In this document: positions 18,079-29,130 of the stretch, one piece after another
Layout: each line of letters opens with the position of its first letter
Numbering within the stretch: the first letter of the stretch is position 1
Assembly (NCBI RefSeq): GCF_015624485.1
Contig: NZ_CP061378.1
Location: 5,952,001-6,016,000 of the forward strand
Reading direction: 5' to 3'
Source: Bradyrhizobium genosp. L
Lineage (GTDB): Bacteria; Pseudomonadota; Alphaproteobacteria; Rhizobiales; Xanthobacteraceae
DNA: 64,000 nucleotides
Program-made: the position numbers and the translations under genes
Notes under the pieces: model-generated
Seen by the model: only the letters and a program-made list of their open reading frames with translations
Databases searched by the model: none
What the model was told of the DNA's origin: nothing

Positions 18079-18981
18079 CTACCAGCTCCCCGAGGCGCCG
18101 CCGCCACCAAAACTGCCACCTCCGCCGCTGAAGCCGCCGCTGTCGCTCGACCCCGAGCTCGAACCGCCGCTCCAGCCGCCGCCACCGGACCAGCCGCCGG
18201 GATAACCGCCGCCACGCCGGTACGGTCCCGAGCCGACTACCGGACCGCCGAAATTCAAGCCGCCGAAGATCAGCGCCGCGACAAAGCTGGCCAGGCCGAG
18301 CACGGCGGCGGTGACGAGCGAGCCCGCCACTATCCAGGCGAACACGCCGACGACACCGCCGGTCGCGACCGAGCCAAGCAGCCGCCCCAGCATTCCGCGC
18401 AGGAAGCCCGCGACGATAATCACGACAAAGATCGTGACCGGATTGGCGAGATCGACCAGATTGGGCGCCTGCCAATGCTCGGGCTCCGGCGCCGGCAATT
18501 GTTCGCCATTGACCAGGCCGATCATGCGGTCGACACCGGCCGAGATGCCGCCCGCAAAATCGCCGGCCTTGAATTTCGGGGTGATGTCCTCATCGATGAT
18601 GCGATGGGTGATGACGTCGCTGAGCACGCCTTCGAGGCCGTAGCCGACCTCGATGCGCAGATGGCGGTCGTTCTTGGCGACGACCAGCAGTGCGCCGTCG
18701 TCGACCTTCTTGCGCCCGATCTTCCAGGCCTCGGCGACGCGGATCGAGAACTGCTCGATCGGCTCGCCGTCCGTGGTCGGCACGATCAGCACCGCGATCT
18801 GGGCGTCCTTGCGGGTCTCCAGATCCTTCAGCTTGGTGTTGAGCGAGGCGATATCGCTTGCCGACAGCGTCCCGGTCTGGTCGACGACGCGGCCGGTGAG
18901 CTGTGGCACCGCGACCTCGGCCAGCGCCGGGCACACCAGGCCCATCAGCAAGGCAAGCAGGATGATCCGTGCGGCGGCCAT
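18079..18981 (-). CDS. Exported TPM-domain membrane protein (YgcG type)
   Basis: A 300-residue protein. Signal peptide 1-21 (MAAARIILLALLMGLVCPAL), then a periplasmic TPM domain to about 150 (GRVVDQTGTLSASDIASLN, AVLIVPTTDGEPIEQFSIRV, LRIEVGYGLEGVLSD). Hydrophobic helices follow near 185-250, and the tail of about 50 residues is almost only Gly and Ser and ends GASGSW. The start at 18981 is chosen because it opens the signal peptide; the frame extends to 19068 with an Arg-rich non-native stretch. It sits 19 bases after lemA and three before the next TPM gene, in one operon. Confidence 0.88.
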   Translation of the reverse strand: MAAARIILLALLMGLVCPALAEVAVPQLTGRVVDQTGTLSASDIASLNTKLKDLETRKDAQIAVLIVPTTDGEPIEQFSIRVAEAWKIGRKKVDDGALLVVAKNDRHLRIEVGYGLEGVLSDVITHRIIDEDITPKFKAGDFAGGISAGVDRMIGLVNGEQLPAPEPEHWQAPNLVDLANPVTIFVVIIVAGFLRGMLGRLLGSVATGGVVGVFAWIVAGSLVTAAVLGLASFVAALIFGGLNFGGPVVGSGPYRRGGGYPGGWSGGGGWSGGSSSGSSDSGGFSGGGGSFGGGGASGSW

Positions 18982-19000
18982 CGCGGGCAAGGCGCCGGCG

Positions 19001-19612
19001 CTACTTCGACGGCGCCGGCGCCGGATTATTGAAATCGACCTTCGGCGCGGTCGAGATCTCCTTCTCATTGTCGACCGTGAAGTTCGGCTTCTCCTTGTAG
19101 CCGAACGCCATCGCGGTCAAATTGTTCGGGAAGGTACGGATGCCGACGTTATAATCCTGCACCGCCTTGATATAGCGGTTGCGCGCCACGGTGATGCGGT
19201 TCTCGGTGCCCTCGAGCTGCGCCATCAGGTCGCGAAACAGCGCGTCGGATTTGAGCTGCGGGTAGTTCTCGGTGACGACCAGGAGTTTCGACAGCGCGCC
19301 GGTCAGCTCGCCCTGCGCCTGCGTGAACTTCTGGAACGCGGCGGGATCGTTCAGCACCTCGGGCGTGGCCTGGATGCTGCCGACCTTGGCGCGCGCATTG
19401 GTGACGCCGAGCAGCACGTCCTTCTCCTGTTGCGCAAAGCCCTTCACCGAGTTGACCAGGTTTGGCACCAGATCGGCGCGGCGCTGGTACTGGTTGACCA
19501 CCTCCGACCAACTCGACTTGACCTGCTCGTCATTGTTCTGGATCGCATTGTAGCCGCAGTTGGTCAGGCTCAAGGTCGCCAGCGCTGCCAGCACGGTCCA
19601 AAGCTTGCGCAT
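19001..19612 (-). CDS. lemA: LemA-family lipoprotein
   Basis: A 203-residue LemA protein. The N-terminus MRKLWTVLAALATLSLTNCG carries a lipobox (LTNC), so it is probably lipid-anchored. The helical LemA core is clear: YNAIQNNDEQVKSSWSEVVN, QYQRRADLVPNLVNSVKGFA, ARAKVG, LLVVTENYPQLKSD, ENRITVARNRYIKAVQDYN and FPNNLTAMAFGYKEKPNF. It leads the three-gene operon with the two TPM-domain genes and is divergent from the crotonase operon (155 bases between starts). Function is unresolved; a membrane or envelope-stress role is often suggested. Confidence 0.93.
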   Translation of the reverse strand: MRKLWTVLAALATLSLTNCGYNAIQNNDEQVKSSWSEVVNQYQRRADLVPNLVNSVKGFAQQEKDVLLGVTNARAKVGSIQATPEVLNDPAAFQKFTQAQGELTGALSKLLVVTENYPQLKSDALFRDLMAQLEGTENRITVARNRYIKAVQDYNVGIRTFPNNLTAMAFGYKEKPNFTVDNEKEISTAPKVDFNNPAPAPSK

Positions 19613-19767
19613 GAAGGTTCTCCCCGGTGGAATCTTCGGCAGCGTACCAGATTTTCGTCGTGTAATCCCGTACGGCGGTTTTCGCGGCCGCTTTTGCCGA
19701 TGATGGCCCTTGCCTCACCCTCCCCGCGCCGTTCATCATGCAGAGAAAATCGATCCCGGGAGGATCC

Positions 19768-20625
19768 ATGTCAGCAGACCAATTCGAGACGCTCGTCGTC
19801 GAACGGCCGGAGCCCGCGATCGCGCGGATCGTGATGAACCGGCCCGAGGCGCGCAACGCGCAAAACCTGCAAATGACCTACGACCTCAACGCCGCCTTCG
19901 ACGCGATGGTGCAGGACGATGCGGTCAAGGTCATCATCCTCGCCGGCAACGGCCCGCATTTCTCCGCCGGCCATGATCTGCGGCCGACCGGGAAAAACCA
20001 GGCCGGTGTTGATTTCCCGCCAGTCGGAAATTGGGGCGGCTTCGCCGAACCGAACGCCCACGGTCGCTTCGCGCGTGAGCAGGAGATCTATCTCCAGATC
20101 ACAAGGCGCTGGCGCAATCTCGCCAAGCCCATGATCGCGGAGGTGCACGGCAAATGCATCGCCGGCGGGCTGATGCTGGCCTGGGCCTGCGACCTGATCG
20201 TTGCGAGCAGCGACGCCGAGTTCTGCGATCCGGTGGTGACGATGGGCGTCTGCGGCGTCGAGTGGTTCGTGCATCCCTGGGAGCTCGGCGCGCGCAAGGC
20301 CAAGGAGATGCTGTTCACCGCCGATGTCTGGAACGCCGAGGAAGCGCATCGGCTCGGCATGGTCAACCACGTCGTGCCGCGCGACAATCTTGCGGCCTTC
20401 ACACTCGCGCTGGCGCAAAGGATCGCAGCCAAGCCTGCCTTCGCGCTGAAGCTTTCCAAGGAGGCGGTGAACCGCTCGATCGATATCATGGGCCAGCCCG
20501 CGGCGATCGATCAGGCGTTCGCGCTGCATCAGCTCTGCCACGCCCACAATTTGCAGGAATTCGGCATGGTGGTGGATCCCGCGGGCCTGCATCCCTCGGT
20601 CCGCAAGACCGCCAATGTGAAGTAG
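19768..20625 (+). CDS. Crotonase-family protein (enoyl-CoA hydratase-like)
   Basis: A 285-residue crotonase-fold protein. The two oxyanion-hole regions are present (HFSAGHDL near 70-77 and GKCIAGGLMLA near 130-140). By eye alignment to mitochondrial enoyl-CoA hydratase, however, both catalytic glutamates are replaced: the first falls on Met in GGLMLAWACD and the second on Val in EFCDPVVTM. It may therefore be an isomerase, hydrolase or other crotonase rather than a simple hydratase. GGGAGGATCC precedes the ATG at 19768. It is first in an operon with two acyl-CoA dehydrogenase genes (5 and 13 bases apart). Confidence 0.87.
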   Translation: MSADQFETLVVERPEPAIARIVMNRPEARNAQNLQMTYDLNAAFDAMVQDDAVKVIILAGNGPHFSAGHDLRPTGKNQAGVDFPPVGNWGGFAEPNAHGRFAREQEIYLQITRRWRNLAKPMIAEVHGKCIAGGLMLAWACDLIVASSDAEFCDPVVTMGVCGVEWFVHPWELGARKAKEMLFTADVWNAEEAHRLGMVNHVVPRDNLAAFTLALAQRIAAKPAFALKLSKEAVNRSIDIMGQPAAIDQAFALHQLCHAHNLQEFGMVVDPAGLHPSVRKTANVK

Positions 20626-20630
20626 AGAAG

Positions 20631-21776
20631 ATGGACCTCACCCTCAGCGACGAGCAGCGCCTGCTGCGCGAAAGTGCCGACCGCTTCGTGGCGGAAACCT
20701 TTGACGCCGAGCATCGCAAGAAGGCCGCGAACGACCCGCTTGGTTTCTCACCCGCGATCTGGAAGCAGTTCGCGGAGCTCGGCTGGCTGGCGCTGCCGAT
20801 CAGCGAGGCCCATGGCGGGCTCGGCGGCGGCGCGATCGAGATCGGGATTCTGATGGAGGCATTCGGGCGCGGGCTGGTGTCCGAGCCGTATCTCGCAACC
20901 ATCGTGCTCGGCGCCGCGCTGGTCGCCGAATGCGGCACCGCCGCGCAGCAGCAGGCCATCCTGCCTGATGTCGCTGACGGCTCGCTTTACCTTGCCTTCG
21001 CGCATGCGGAGCGCGCCGCACGCTTCGATCTCGCCCATGTCGACACCACAGCCACGAAAAGCGCCGACGGCTGGCGGCTGAACGGCAGCAAGACCGCGGT
21101 GCTCGATGGCGCGGCCGCCAATCGGATCATCGTCTCCGCGCGCGTCGCCAATGCAAATGGCGCCTCCGGCAGGCTCTGCCTGTTTCTGGTGCCGGCGGAT
21201 GCGCCGGGTCTCACCTTGCACGACTATGCGCGGCTCGGCGGCGGGCGCGGCTGCAACCTCGATCTGAAAAACGTGCAGATCGCGGCCGATGCCCTGCTCG
21301 GCGACGGCGGCGACGCGCTGCCCGCGATCGAAGTGGTGGTCGACCGCGCGATGGCCGCGCTCGGCGCGGAGGCGGTCGGCATCATGCAGACGCTGCTCGA
21401 CACCACGCTCGAGTACACCAAAATCCGCAAACAGTTCGGCCGGCCGCTGTCCGCCAACCAGGTGATCCGCCACCGCCTCGCCGACATGGCAATGCAGGTC
21501 GACGAGGCGCGATCGATGGCGCTGCGCGCCGCGCTGATGGCCGATGCCGAGCCGGTGGCGCGCAGCCGTGCGGCGTCGGGTGCCAAGGCAAAAATCGGCA
21601 AATGCGCGCGCTTCGTCGCCGAGCAGTCGGTGCAGCTGCACGGCGCCATGGGCGTCACCGAGGAGCTCGACATCGGCGCCTATTTCAAGCGGCTGCTCGC
21701 CTTCGACGCGCTGTTCGGCGGCAGCGCCCATCATTACCGCCGCCACGCCGCGCTGAGCGGCCGCGCGCAAGCTTAA
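20631..21776 (+). CDS. Acyl-CoA dehydrogenase, smaller divergent subunit
   Basis: A 381-residue acyl-CoA dehydrogenase-fold flavoprotein. The N-terminal helical domain (MDLTLSDEQRLLRESADRFV), central beta domain and C-terminal four-helix bundle with YTKIRKQFGRPLSANQVIRH and VQLHGAMGVTEELDIGAYFK are all present. The central domain is poorly conserved compared with the next gene: the usual flavin-binding (S)EPxxGSD motif is missing, with AHAERAARFDLA in its place. That is typical of the small subunit in two-component dehydrogenases such as PimC/PimD-like pairs. It starts five bases after the crotonase and is followed 13 bases later by its probable partner. Confidence 0.88.
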   Translation: MDLTLSDEQRLLRESADRFVAETFDAEHRKKAANDPLGFSPAIWKQFAELGWLALPISEAHGGLGGGAIEIGILMEAFGRGLVSEPYLATIVLGAALVAECGTAAQQQAILPDVADGSLYLAFAHAERAARFDLAHVDTTATKSADGWRLNGSKTAVLDGAAANRIIVSARVANANGASGRLCLFLVPADAPGLTLHDYARLGGGRGCNLDLKNVQIAADALLGDGGDALPAIEVVVDRAMAALGAEAVGIMQTLLDTTLEYTKIRKQFGRPLSANQVIRHRLADMAMQVDEARSMALRAALMADAEPVARSRAASGAKAKIGKCARFVAEQSVQLHGAMGVTEELDIGAYFKRLLAFDALFGGSAHHYRRHAALSGRAQA

Positions 21777-21789
21777 CGGAGAGCGCACG

Positions 21790-22986
21790 ATGGATCTCAC
21801 CTTCAGTGCCGAAGAACACGCCTTCGAGCAGGAAGTCCGCGACTTCATCGCCGCCAATCTGACGCCGGAGATGAAGCGCGCCACCGCGCTGACGCCGTCG
21901 GTGTTCTCCGATCCCGATATCGGCATGGCCTGGCAGCGCGCGCTAAACCACAAAGGCTGGGGCGCGCCGGGCTGGCCGGTCGAGCATGGCGGGCCGGACT
22001 GGACGCCGGCGCAGCGCTGGATCTTCGAGGCCGAATCCGCCCGCGCCGGCGTGCCCAACGTCAACGTGATGGGCGTCAAGATGGTGGGCCCGGTCATCAT
22101 CGGCTTCGGCTCGCCGGAGCAGAAGAATTTCTATCTGCCGCGCATTCTCGCCGGCGAGGATTATTGGTGCCAGGGCTATTCCGAGCCGGGATCGGGCTCC
22201 GATCTCTCCTCGCTGAAGACGCGCGCGGTGCGCGACGGCGACGACTACGTCATCAACGGCACCAAGATCTGGACCACGCATGCGCATCACGCCAACCGCA
22301 TGTTCGCGCTGGTGCGCACCAGCGACGGCGAACGGCAGCAGGACGGCATCAGTTTTATTCTGATCGACATGAAGATCCCGGGCGTCACCACGCGCCCGAT
22401 CCTGACCATCGGCGGGGATCACGAAGTCAACCAGGTGTTCTTCGACGACGTCCGCGTGCCCGTCGCCAACCGCGTCGGCGAGGAAGGCAAGGGCTGGACC
22501 TACGGCAAGTACCTGCTCGAGTTCGAGCGCGGCGCAGGTATCGCCTCCGCCAAATTGCGCGAGGCGCTGCGGACGATCGCCGAGCTCGCGGAGTCCGAGG
22601 TGACCGGCCGCGCCATCGAGGACCCCGACATCGCGCTGCGGATGACGGAGGTCGAGGTCGACATCGACGCGCTCGAGATGACCGAGCTGCGGGTGCTGTC
22701 CGCGTTGCAGACCGGGCAGAACCCCGGCGCGGTGTCCTCGCTGCTGAAGTTGCGCAACAGCGAGATCCGGCAGGCGGTGACACGCCTCGGGGTCGACGTG
22801 ATCGGCCATGACGGGCTCGTCGTCGAGCCGACCCGGCCGCTCTACCGGCTCAACCTCGAGCCGGCGATTCCGGAGGAGCTGCTGCCGGTGGTGCCGGAGT
22901 ATCTCAACGGGCGGGCGTACACGATCTTCGGCGGATCGTCGGAAATCCAGCGCGATATCATCGCGAAGATGATGCTGGGGCTGTAA
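21790..22986 (+). CDS. Acyl-CoA dehydrogenase, larger subunit
   Basis: A 398-residue acyl-CoA dehydrogenase. It keeps the flavin/substrate motif GYSEPGSGSDLSSLKTRA, the KIWTTHAHHANRMFALVRT beta-domain segment and the C-terminal IFGGSSEIQRDIIAKMMLGL. It resembles large subunits of heteromeric dehydrogenases such as those acting on dicarboxyl- or branched acyl-CoA (for example the pimeloyl-CoA enzyme of Rhodopseudomonas), but the rest of a pim operon is absent. It is the last gene of the crotonase operon and an inverted repeat follows directly. Substrate is inferred only as an acyl-CoA. Confidence 0.9.
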   Translation: MDLTFSAEEHAFEQEVRDFIAANLTPEMKRATALTPSVFSDPDIGMAWQRALNHKGWGAPGWPVEHGGPDWTPAQRWIFEAESARAGVPNVNVMGVKMVGPVIIGFGSPEQKNFYLPRILAGEDYWCQGYSEPGSGSDLSSLKTRAVRDGDDYVINGTKIWTTHAHHANRMFALVRTSDGERQQDGISFILIDMKIPGVTTRPILTIGGDHEVNQVFFDDVRVPVANRVGEEGKGWTYGKYLLEFERGAGIASAKLREALRTIAELAESEVTGRAIEDPDIALRMTEVEVDIDALEMTELRVLSALQTGQNPGAVSSLLKLRNSEIRQAVTRLGVDVIGHDGLVVEPTRPLYRLNLEPAIPEELLPVVPEYLNGRAYTIFGGSSEIQRDIIAKMMLGL

Positions 22987-22990
22987 GGCA

Positions 22991-23087
22991 CCGTCGTTCC
23001 GGGGCATCGCGTAGCGATGAACCCGGAACCTCGCGCCGCAACTTCGAGGTTCCGGGTTCGATGCTACGCATCGCCCCGGAACGACGG
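22991..23087. repeat. Intergenic inverted repeat with 43-base arms
   Basis: Arms 22991-23033 and 23045-23087 are near-perfect reverse complements around an 11-base loop, with outer ends CCGTCGTTCC/GGAACGACGG. It fills the gap between the convergent acyl-CoA dehydrogenase and CoxL-like genes. It belongs to the same family as the repeat at 25485-25570: the right arms match almost base for base. Confidence 0.9.
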
Positions 23088-23089
23088 AA

Positions 23090-25417
23090 TCAAGCCACCC
23101 CCGCCCGCGCATCCCTGATCGCCTGCCAGATCTTCACCGGCGTCAGCGGCGTGTTCAGCTGCGTGATGCCGAGCTCGCTCAGCGCGTCCATCACGCCGTT
23201 GGTGATACAGGGCGGGCCGCCGATCGCCCCCGACTCGCCGCAGCCCTTGGCGCCGAGCGGATTGGTCTTGCACGGCGCGGAATCATCCAGCGTCACCGTG
23301 ATGGACGGAATGTCGCTGGCGCGCGGGATGCAATAATCCTGGTAGCTCGCGGTCAAGAGCTGGCCTTCCTCGCTGTAGGCAACACCCTCGTAAAGCGCCT
23401 GCCCGATGCCCTGGGCAACGCCGCCATGGACCTGGCCGGTGACCAGCATCGGATTGACCGCGACGCCGACGTCGTCGACCGTGGTGTAGCGCACCACCCG
23501 CGTGACGCCGGTCTCCGGATCGATCTCGACCTCGCAGATATGGGTGCCGTTCGGCCAGCTCGGCCCGTCGACCTCGCCCTGGCTGTCGACCGACAGCTTT
23601 GCGCCGTTCTCCTTCTTCGCGATCTCGAACAGGCTGATGCGCCGGTCGGTGCCGACCACGGTGAGGAAGCCGTCGCGATATTCGATGTCGTCGACGCCGG
23701 CCTCCAGAATATTCGACGCCTTCTCGCGCGCCTTGTTGATCATGTCGTTGGAGGAGACCGCCACTGCGGTGCCGCCGACGAACAGCGAGCGCGAGCCGAC
23801 GCTGCCGAAGCCGACGGCCAGATCGGTGTCGCCCTGGATCACGTCGATGCGGTCCATCGGGATGCCGAGCGCATCCGACACCATCTGGGTGTAGGTGGTG
23901 GCGAGGCCCTGCCCCATCGCCATGGTGCCGGAATGCAGCACGACGCGGCCCTCGGCGGTGGCGTGCAGCGAGACGTTTTCGGTGTGGGCGCGACCGCCGG
24001 TCCATTCGATGTAGCTGGTCAGGCCGCGGCCGTAGAGCAGGCCCTTCTTCTTCGCCGCCTTCTTGCGCGCGGCAAAGCCGTTCCAGTCGGCAAGGTCGGC
24101 GGCGCGCTCCAGCATGTGGGCGAAGGCACCGGAATCGTAGACCTGTCCGACCGCATTGGTATAGGGCAGCTGCGCCGGCTTGATGTAGTTGACCTTGCGG
24201 ATCGCGCGCGGGTCCATGCCGATCTGGCGCGCGGCGGCGTCGAACAGACGCTCGACGATGAACACAGCCTCGGGCCGGCCCGCGCCGCGATAAGCGCCGA
24301 CCGGCGCGGTGTGGGTCATCACCGACTTCACCTCGAAATGCACCAGCGGCAGATCGTAGACGCCGGTCTGCACGAACGGGCCGAGCACCAGCGGGATGAT
24401 ATTGGCGGTACCGGACGAATAGGCGCCGGTGCCGCCGATCGAGCGCACCCGATAGGCCAGCACGCGGCCCTTGGCATCGAGCGCGAACTCGCCGGTCGAG
24501 GTGAGGTCGCGACCATGGGTGCCGCCGACGAACTCGTCGGTGCGGTCGCCGCGCCAGCGGATCTTCTTGTTCAGCCTGGTCGCGGCATAGGCGACGATGC
24601 CGTCCTCCGGATAGAGGCTGGTCTTCTGGCCGAAGCCGCCGCCGATATCGCCGACCAGCACGCGCACGCTCTCTTTCGGCCGCTTCAGGATCGATTCCGC
24701 GAGCAGGTCGCGGGTCGAGCCCGGGGTCTGCGACTGGACATGGAGGAGAAGGCGTCCGGTCTTCTTCTCGATCTCGGCAATGGTGGAGCGCGGCTCCATC
24801 GCCGACGGCACCAGGCGCTGGCTGACCAGGTCGAGCGACACCTTGTGGGCAGCGCCGGCAAAGGCTGCCTCGACCTTGGCGGCGTCGCCATAGCTCATCG
24901 CGGCCACGATGTTGTCCGGCGCTTCCGGCCAGACCGAGGGCGCACCGGGCTTGATCGCCTCGACCGGATCGACCACCGAGGGCTTGACCTCATAGTCGAT
25001 CTCGATCGCCTCGGCCGCGGTCTGCGCCAGCACGCGCGAGGTCGCCACCACCGCCGCGACGCCCTCGCCGGCAAAGCGCACCACCTCATGCGCCAACAGG
25101 CGACGTGGCGGCACCGACATCGGCGAGCCGTCCGGCCGCTTGAAGATCGCGAGCGTCGGCAGCGTGCCGATATCGTCCTTCACCAGGTCGGCGCCGGTAT
25201 AGACGGCCTCGACGCCCGGCATCGCCAGCGCCGCGGCAGCGTCGATCGATTTGATGTTGGCGTGGGCGTGCGGCGAACGCAGCACATGCAGCCAGAGCGC
25301 GCCGTCCTCCGGCTTGTCGTCGATGAAATGGCCCTTCCCGGTGACGAGCCGCTGATCTTCGAGACGCTTGATCGGCTGGCCCGCACCAAAACGTAGATTG
25401 CCGGGAAGAATGTTCAT
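23090..25417 (-). CDS. Orphan molybdenum hydroxylase large subunit (form II CoxL-like)
   Basis: A 775-residue xanthine dehydrogenase-family molybdopterin-cytosine-dinucleotide subunit. The fold is recognisable from the N-terminal KRLEDQRLVTGKGHFIDD, DIGGGFGQK (near 260) and the C-terminal GAKGCGESGAIGG active-site glutamate loop. The active-site loop reads AYRGAGRPEA, the form II signature, rather than the AYRCSFR loop of true carbon-monoxide dehydrogenase, so the substrate is probably another aldehyde or N-heterocycle. The start at 25417 follows AAGGA; the frame is open to 25477. The usual partners (FAD-binding CoxM and 2Fe-2S CoxS) are not adjacent, so they must be encoded elsewhere. Confidence 0.92.
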   Translation of the reverse strand: MNILPGNLRFGAGQPIKRLEDQRLVTGKGHFIDDKPEDGALWLHVLRSPHAHANIKSIDAAAALAMPGVEAVYTGADLVKDDIGTLPTLAIFKRPDGSPMSVPPRRLLAHEVVRFAGEGVAAVVATSRVLAQTAAEAIEIDYEVKPSVVDPVEAIKPGAPSVWPEAPDNIVAAMSYGDAAKVEAAFAGAAHKVSLDLVSQRLVPSAMEPRSTIAEIEKKTGRLLLHVQSQTPGSTRDLLAESILKRPKESVRVLVGDIGGGFGQKTSLYPEDGIVAYAATRLNKKIRWRGDRTDEFVGGTHGRDLTSTGEFALDAKGRVLAYRVRSIGGTGAYSSGTANIIPLVLGPFVQTGVYDLPLVHFEVKSVMTHTAPVGAYRGAGRPEAVFIVERLFDAAARQIGMDPRAIRKVNYIKPAQLPYTNAVGQVYDSGAFAHMLERAADLADWNGFAARKKAAKKKGLLYGRGLTSYIEWTGGRAHTENVSLHATAEGRVVLHSGTMAMGQGLATTYTQMVSDALGIPMDRIDVIQGDTDLAVGFGSVGSRSLFVGGTAVAVSSNDMINKAREKASNILEAGVDDIEYRDGFLTVVGTDRRISLFEIAKKENGAKLSVDSQGEVDGPSWPNGTHICEVEIDPETGVTRVVRYTTVDDVGVAVNPMLVTGQVHGGVAQGIGQALYEGVAYSEEGQLLTASYQDYCIPRASDIPSITVTLDDSAPCKTNPLGAKGCGESGAIGGPPCITNGVMDALSELGITQLNTPLTPVKIWQAIRDARAGVA

Positions 25418-25484
25418 CGAGAAGTCCTTAACGTGTGAAGTTTCGGCGGGTTTTAGCGGATTTTCGGAATGAGACAACTCTCCG

Positions 25485-25570
25485 CCGTCATTCCGGGATG
25501 GGTCCGAAGGACCAGACCCGGAATCTCGAGATTCCGGGTTCGATGCTGACGCATCGCCCCGGAATGACGG
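25485..25570. repeat. Intergenic inverted repeat with a 22-bp central palindrome
   Basis: Outer ends CCGTCATTCCGG and CCGGAATGACGG enclose a perfect palindrome at 25517-25538 (CCCGGAATCTCGAGATTC plus its end). The right part matches the repeat at 23045-23087. It lies between the CoxL-like start and the DapA-like stop, both on the minus strand. Confidence 0.85.
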
Positions 25571-25573
25571 ACG

Positions 25574-26449
25574 TCAGCCCAGATCCCGCAATGCTGCCTC
25601 GACCATCTTGCGCTGCTCGGCCGTCAGCGGGGCCTGCGGCGGCACGGGGTCGCCGACGTCATAGCCCTGGATCGCGAGCCCGGCCTTGATGCAGGCGGCG
25701 AGGTTGAACCGGGCGAAGGCTTCATTGATGCGCCAGAGCTTGCGTTGCAGGGCGATCGCCTCGTCCCAGCGGGTGCGGCGGCAGAGGTTGTAGAGCTCGA
25801 CGCTCTGCCTCGGGATGATGCAGGCCGGCCCCGCCATCCAGCCATGGCCGCCGATCAGCATCACCGCAGCCGGGATGTGCGCCGAGGCCGAGAATACTTT
25901 CAGGCTGTCGCCGCAACGGTTCATGATCGACAGCAGCCGCCCGGTGTTGGTTGAGGCGTCCTTGATGTAACCGATGCGCGGATGCGCGGCGAGGCGCGCG
26001 ATCACATCGAGCGTGAGATCGGAGCGCTGGAAATTCGGATTGGTGTAGATCACCACGGGAATGTCGACTGCGTCGGCAATGGCACGGAAATAAGCCTCCA
26101 CCTGGGCGTCATGAAGCGGGAAATAAGCCTCCAGGATCGCCAGGATGCCGTCCGCGCCACGCTTCTGATAGGCTTTTGCTTGTGCGACTGCATCCGCCGT
26201 CGTGGTCGCGGCGACGCCGGCGACCACCGGCACGCGGCGCTGCGCCGCCTCGATCGTGGACTGCACCACCTGCATGCGCTGGGCATTGTTGAGATAGGCA
26301 AATTCGCCGGTCGAGCCGAGCGGCGTCAGCCCGTGCACGCCGGCCTTGATCAGATCGTCGCACAGCCGGCCCAGCACGTCGGTGCGGACATGGCCGGCAG
26401 GATCGACCGGGGATACCAGATAGGGAAAGACGCCGTGGAAATCAGCCAT
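25574..26449 (-). CDS. DapA/NanA-family aldolase or dehydratase
   Basis: A 291-residue class I aldolase of the dihydrodipicolinate synthase/N-acetylneuraminate lyase family. The Schiff-base lysine is K163 (GYIKDAST) and the catalytic tyrosine Y135 (VVIYTNPNF); the carboxylate-binding loop is GSTGEF at 45-50. Family members cleave or dehydrate 2-keto acids, often sugar acids. The ATG at 26449 overlaps the epimerase gene by eight bases, so the two are co-translated. Context (epimerase, phosphoglucomutase) favours a sugar-acid substrate over lysine biosynthesis. It is the last gene of the operon before an inverted repeat. Confidence 0.88.
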   Translation of the reverse strand: MADFHGVFPYLVSPVDPAGHVRTDVLGRLCDDLIKAGVHGLTPLGSTGEFAYLNNAQRMQVVQSTIEAAQRRVPVVAGVAATTTADAVAQAKAYQKRGADGILAILEAYFPLHDAQVEAYFRAIADAVDIPVVIYTNPNFQRSDLTLDVIARLAAHPRIGYIKDASTNTGRLLSIMNRCGDSLKVFSASAHIPAAVMLIGGHGWMAGPACIIPRQSVELYNLCRRTRWDEAIALQRKLWRINEAFARFNLAACIKAGLAIQGYDVGDPVPPQAPLTAEQRKMVEAALRDLG

Positions 26450-27398
26450 CTGCAAGCCTCGTTGACGGCGAGACATAGTCGGGATCGTGCGCGAAGGGAA
26501 GCGGCCGACCGTTGCGCAATGCGCCGAGCACCGCGGCAAAGTCGGTACCCGCGCGGAAACCGAGCAGACGTTCGGCCTTGCCGGGATCGTAGATCCGCCC
26601 GATCGACCTCGGCAGATGCCAGCCCCGCTGCGCGAACAGCGCCGGCGCATCCGGGAAGTGGCGCGCGATCACGCCCGCCGCGTCGGTCTTCAACGCCGCG
26701 ACGTCGCTGCGCGCAAACGGCGTCGGCGCGCTGATCACGAAGATTTCGAAGCCGCTGATCCTCTCGAGCGCCGCGACATGGGCGTCGGCAGCGTCCTCGA
26801 CGGTGAGGCGGCGATACAGCAGCTCGGTCGCCTTCAGGTTCTCGCCATGGATCCCGCGGATGGTGTCGTCGTCCTCGGGGAAGAAGCGGCTGGTGCGCAG
26901 CACCGCGCAATTCAGCCCGTGGTCGCGGCTATGCAGCCGGCACAGCGCTTCGGCCGCGAGCTTCGTCACGCCATAGATGTTGCGCGGCTCGAGCGGCCCC
27001 GTGGTCTCGTCGAGCCAGACGGCGTGGGACCCCTCCTCGTCGCGGATCGCCTGCGAGATCATCAGCGAGGTCGTCGAGGTGAACACGAAACGGGCGTGGC
27101 CCGCCGCAACCGCCGCTTGCAGCAGGTTGAGCGTGCCTGACACGTTGACGTCGACAAAGGCCTGCGGCGCGAACCGCGCAATGTCAGGCTTGTGCAGCGC
27201 GCCGGCATGGATCACGGCCTCGATGCGGTGATCGGCGAACACGCGCTCGACCACCGAGCGCTCGGCGACCGAGCCGACGACATCGGTCGCTTCGCCCGAC
27301 ACCACATCGAGTCCGATCACGCCGTGGCCGGCCTGTCGCAATCGCGGGGCGAGGAAACGGCCGAGCCAGCCGGAGGAACCCGTCAGCAGCACCCGCAT
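26442..27398 (-). CDS. NAD(P)-dependent sugar epimerase/dehydratase (extended SDR)
   Basis: A 318-residue extended short-chain dehydrogenase. The nucleotide-binding motif is TGSSGWLG at 6-13, and the catalytic pair Y142/K146 lies in [11 protein letters not shown] with the preceding TSTTS supplying Ser/Thr. The C-terminal substrate domain is shorter than in UDP-glucose 4-epimerase, as in many sugar-lactone or uronate dehydrogenases. It follows pgm by 21 bases and overlaps the DapA-like gene by eight. The substrate is not readable; nucleotide sugar and uronic acid are both possible. Confidence 0.87.
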   Translation of the reverse strand: MRVLLTGSSGWLGRFLAPRLRQAGHGVIGLDVVSGEATDVVGSVAERSVVERVFADHRIEAVIHAGALHKPDIARFAPQAFVDVNVSGTLNLLQAAVAAGHARFVFTSTTSLMISQAIRDEEGSHAVWLDETTGPLEPRNIYGVTKLAAEALCRLHSRDHGLNCAVLRTSRFFPEDDDTIRGIHGENLKATELLYRRLTVEDAADAHVAALERISGFEIFVISAPTPFARSDVAALKTDAAGVIARHFPDAPALFAQRGWHLPRSIGRIYDPGKAERLLGFRAGTDFAAVLGALRNGRPLPFAHDPDYVSPSTRLADG

Positions 27399-27419
27399 GA
27401 CGTCAGTCCCGGCTCGCGC

Positions 27420-29060
<1,641 letters not shown>

Positions 29061-29130
29061 GGGACCTCTCAGACCTTACTTTCCAATCAAGCCGACGGCA
29101 TTTCGTTCCCTGCCGCCCGCGCGTAACTGA

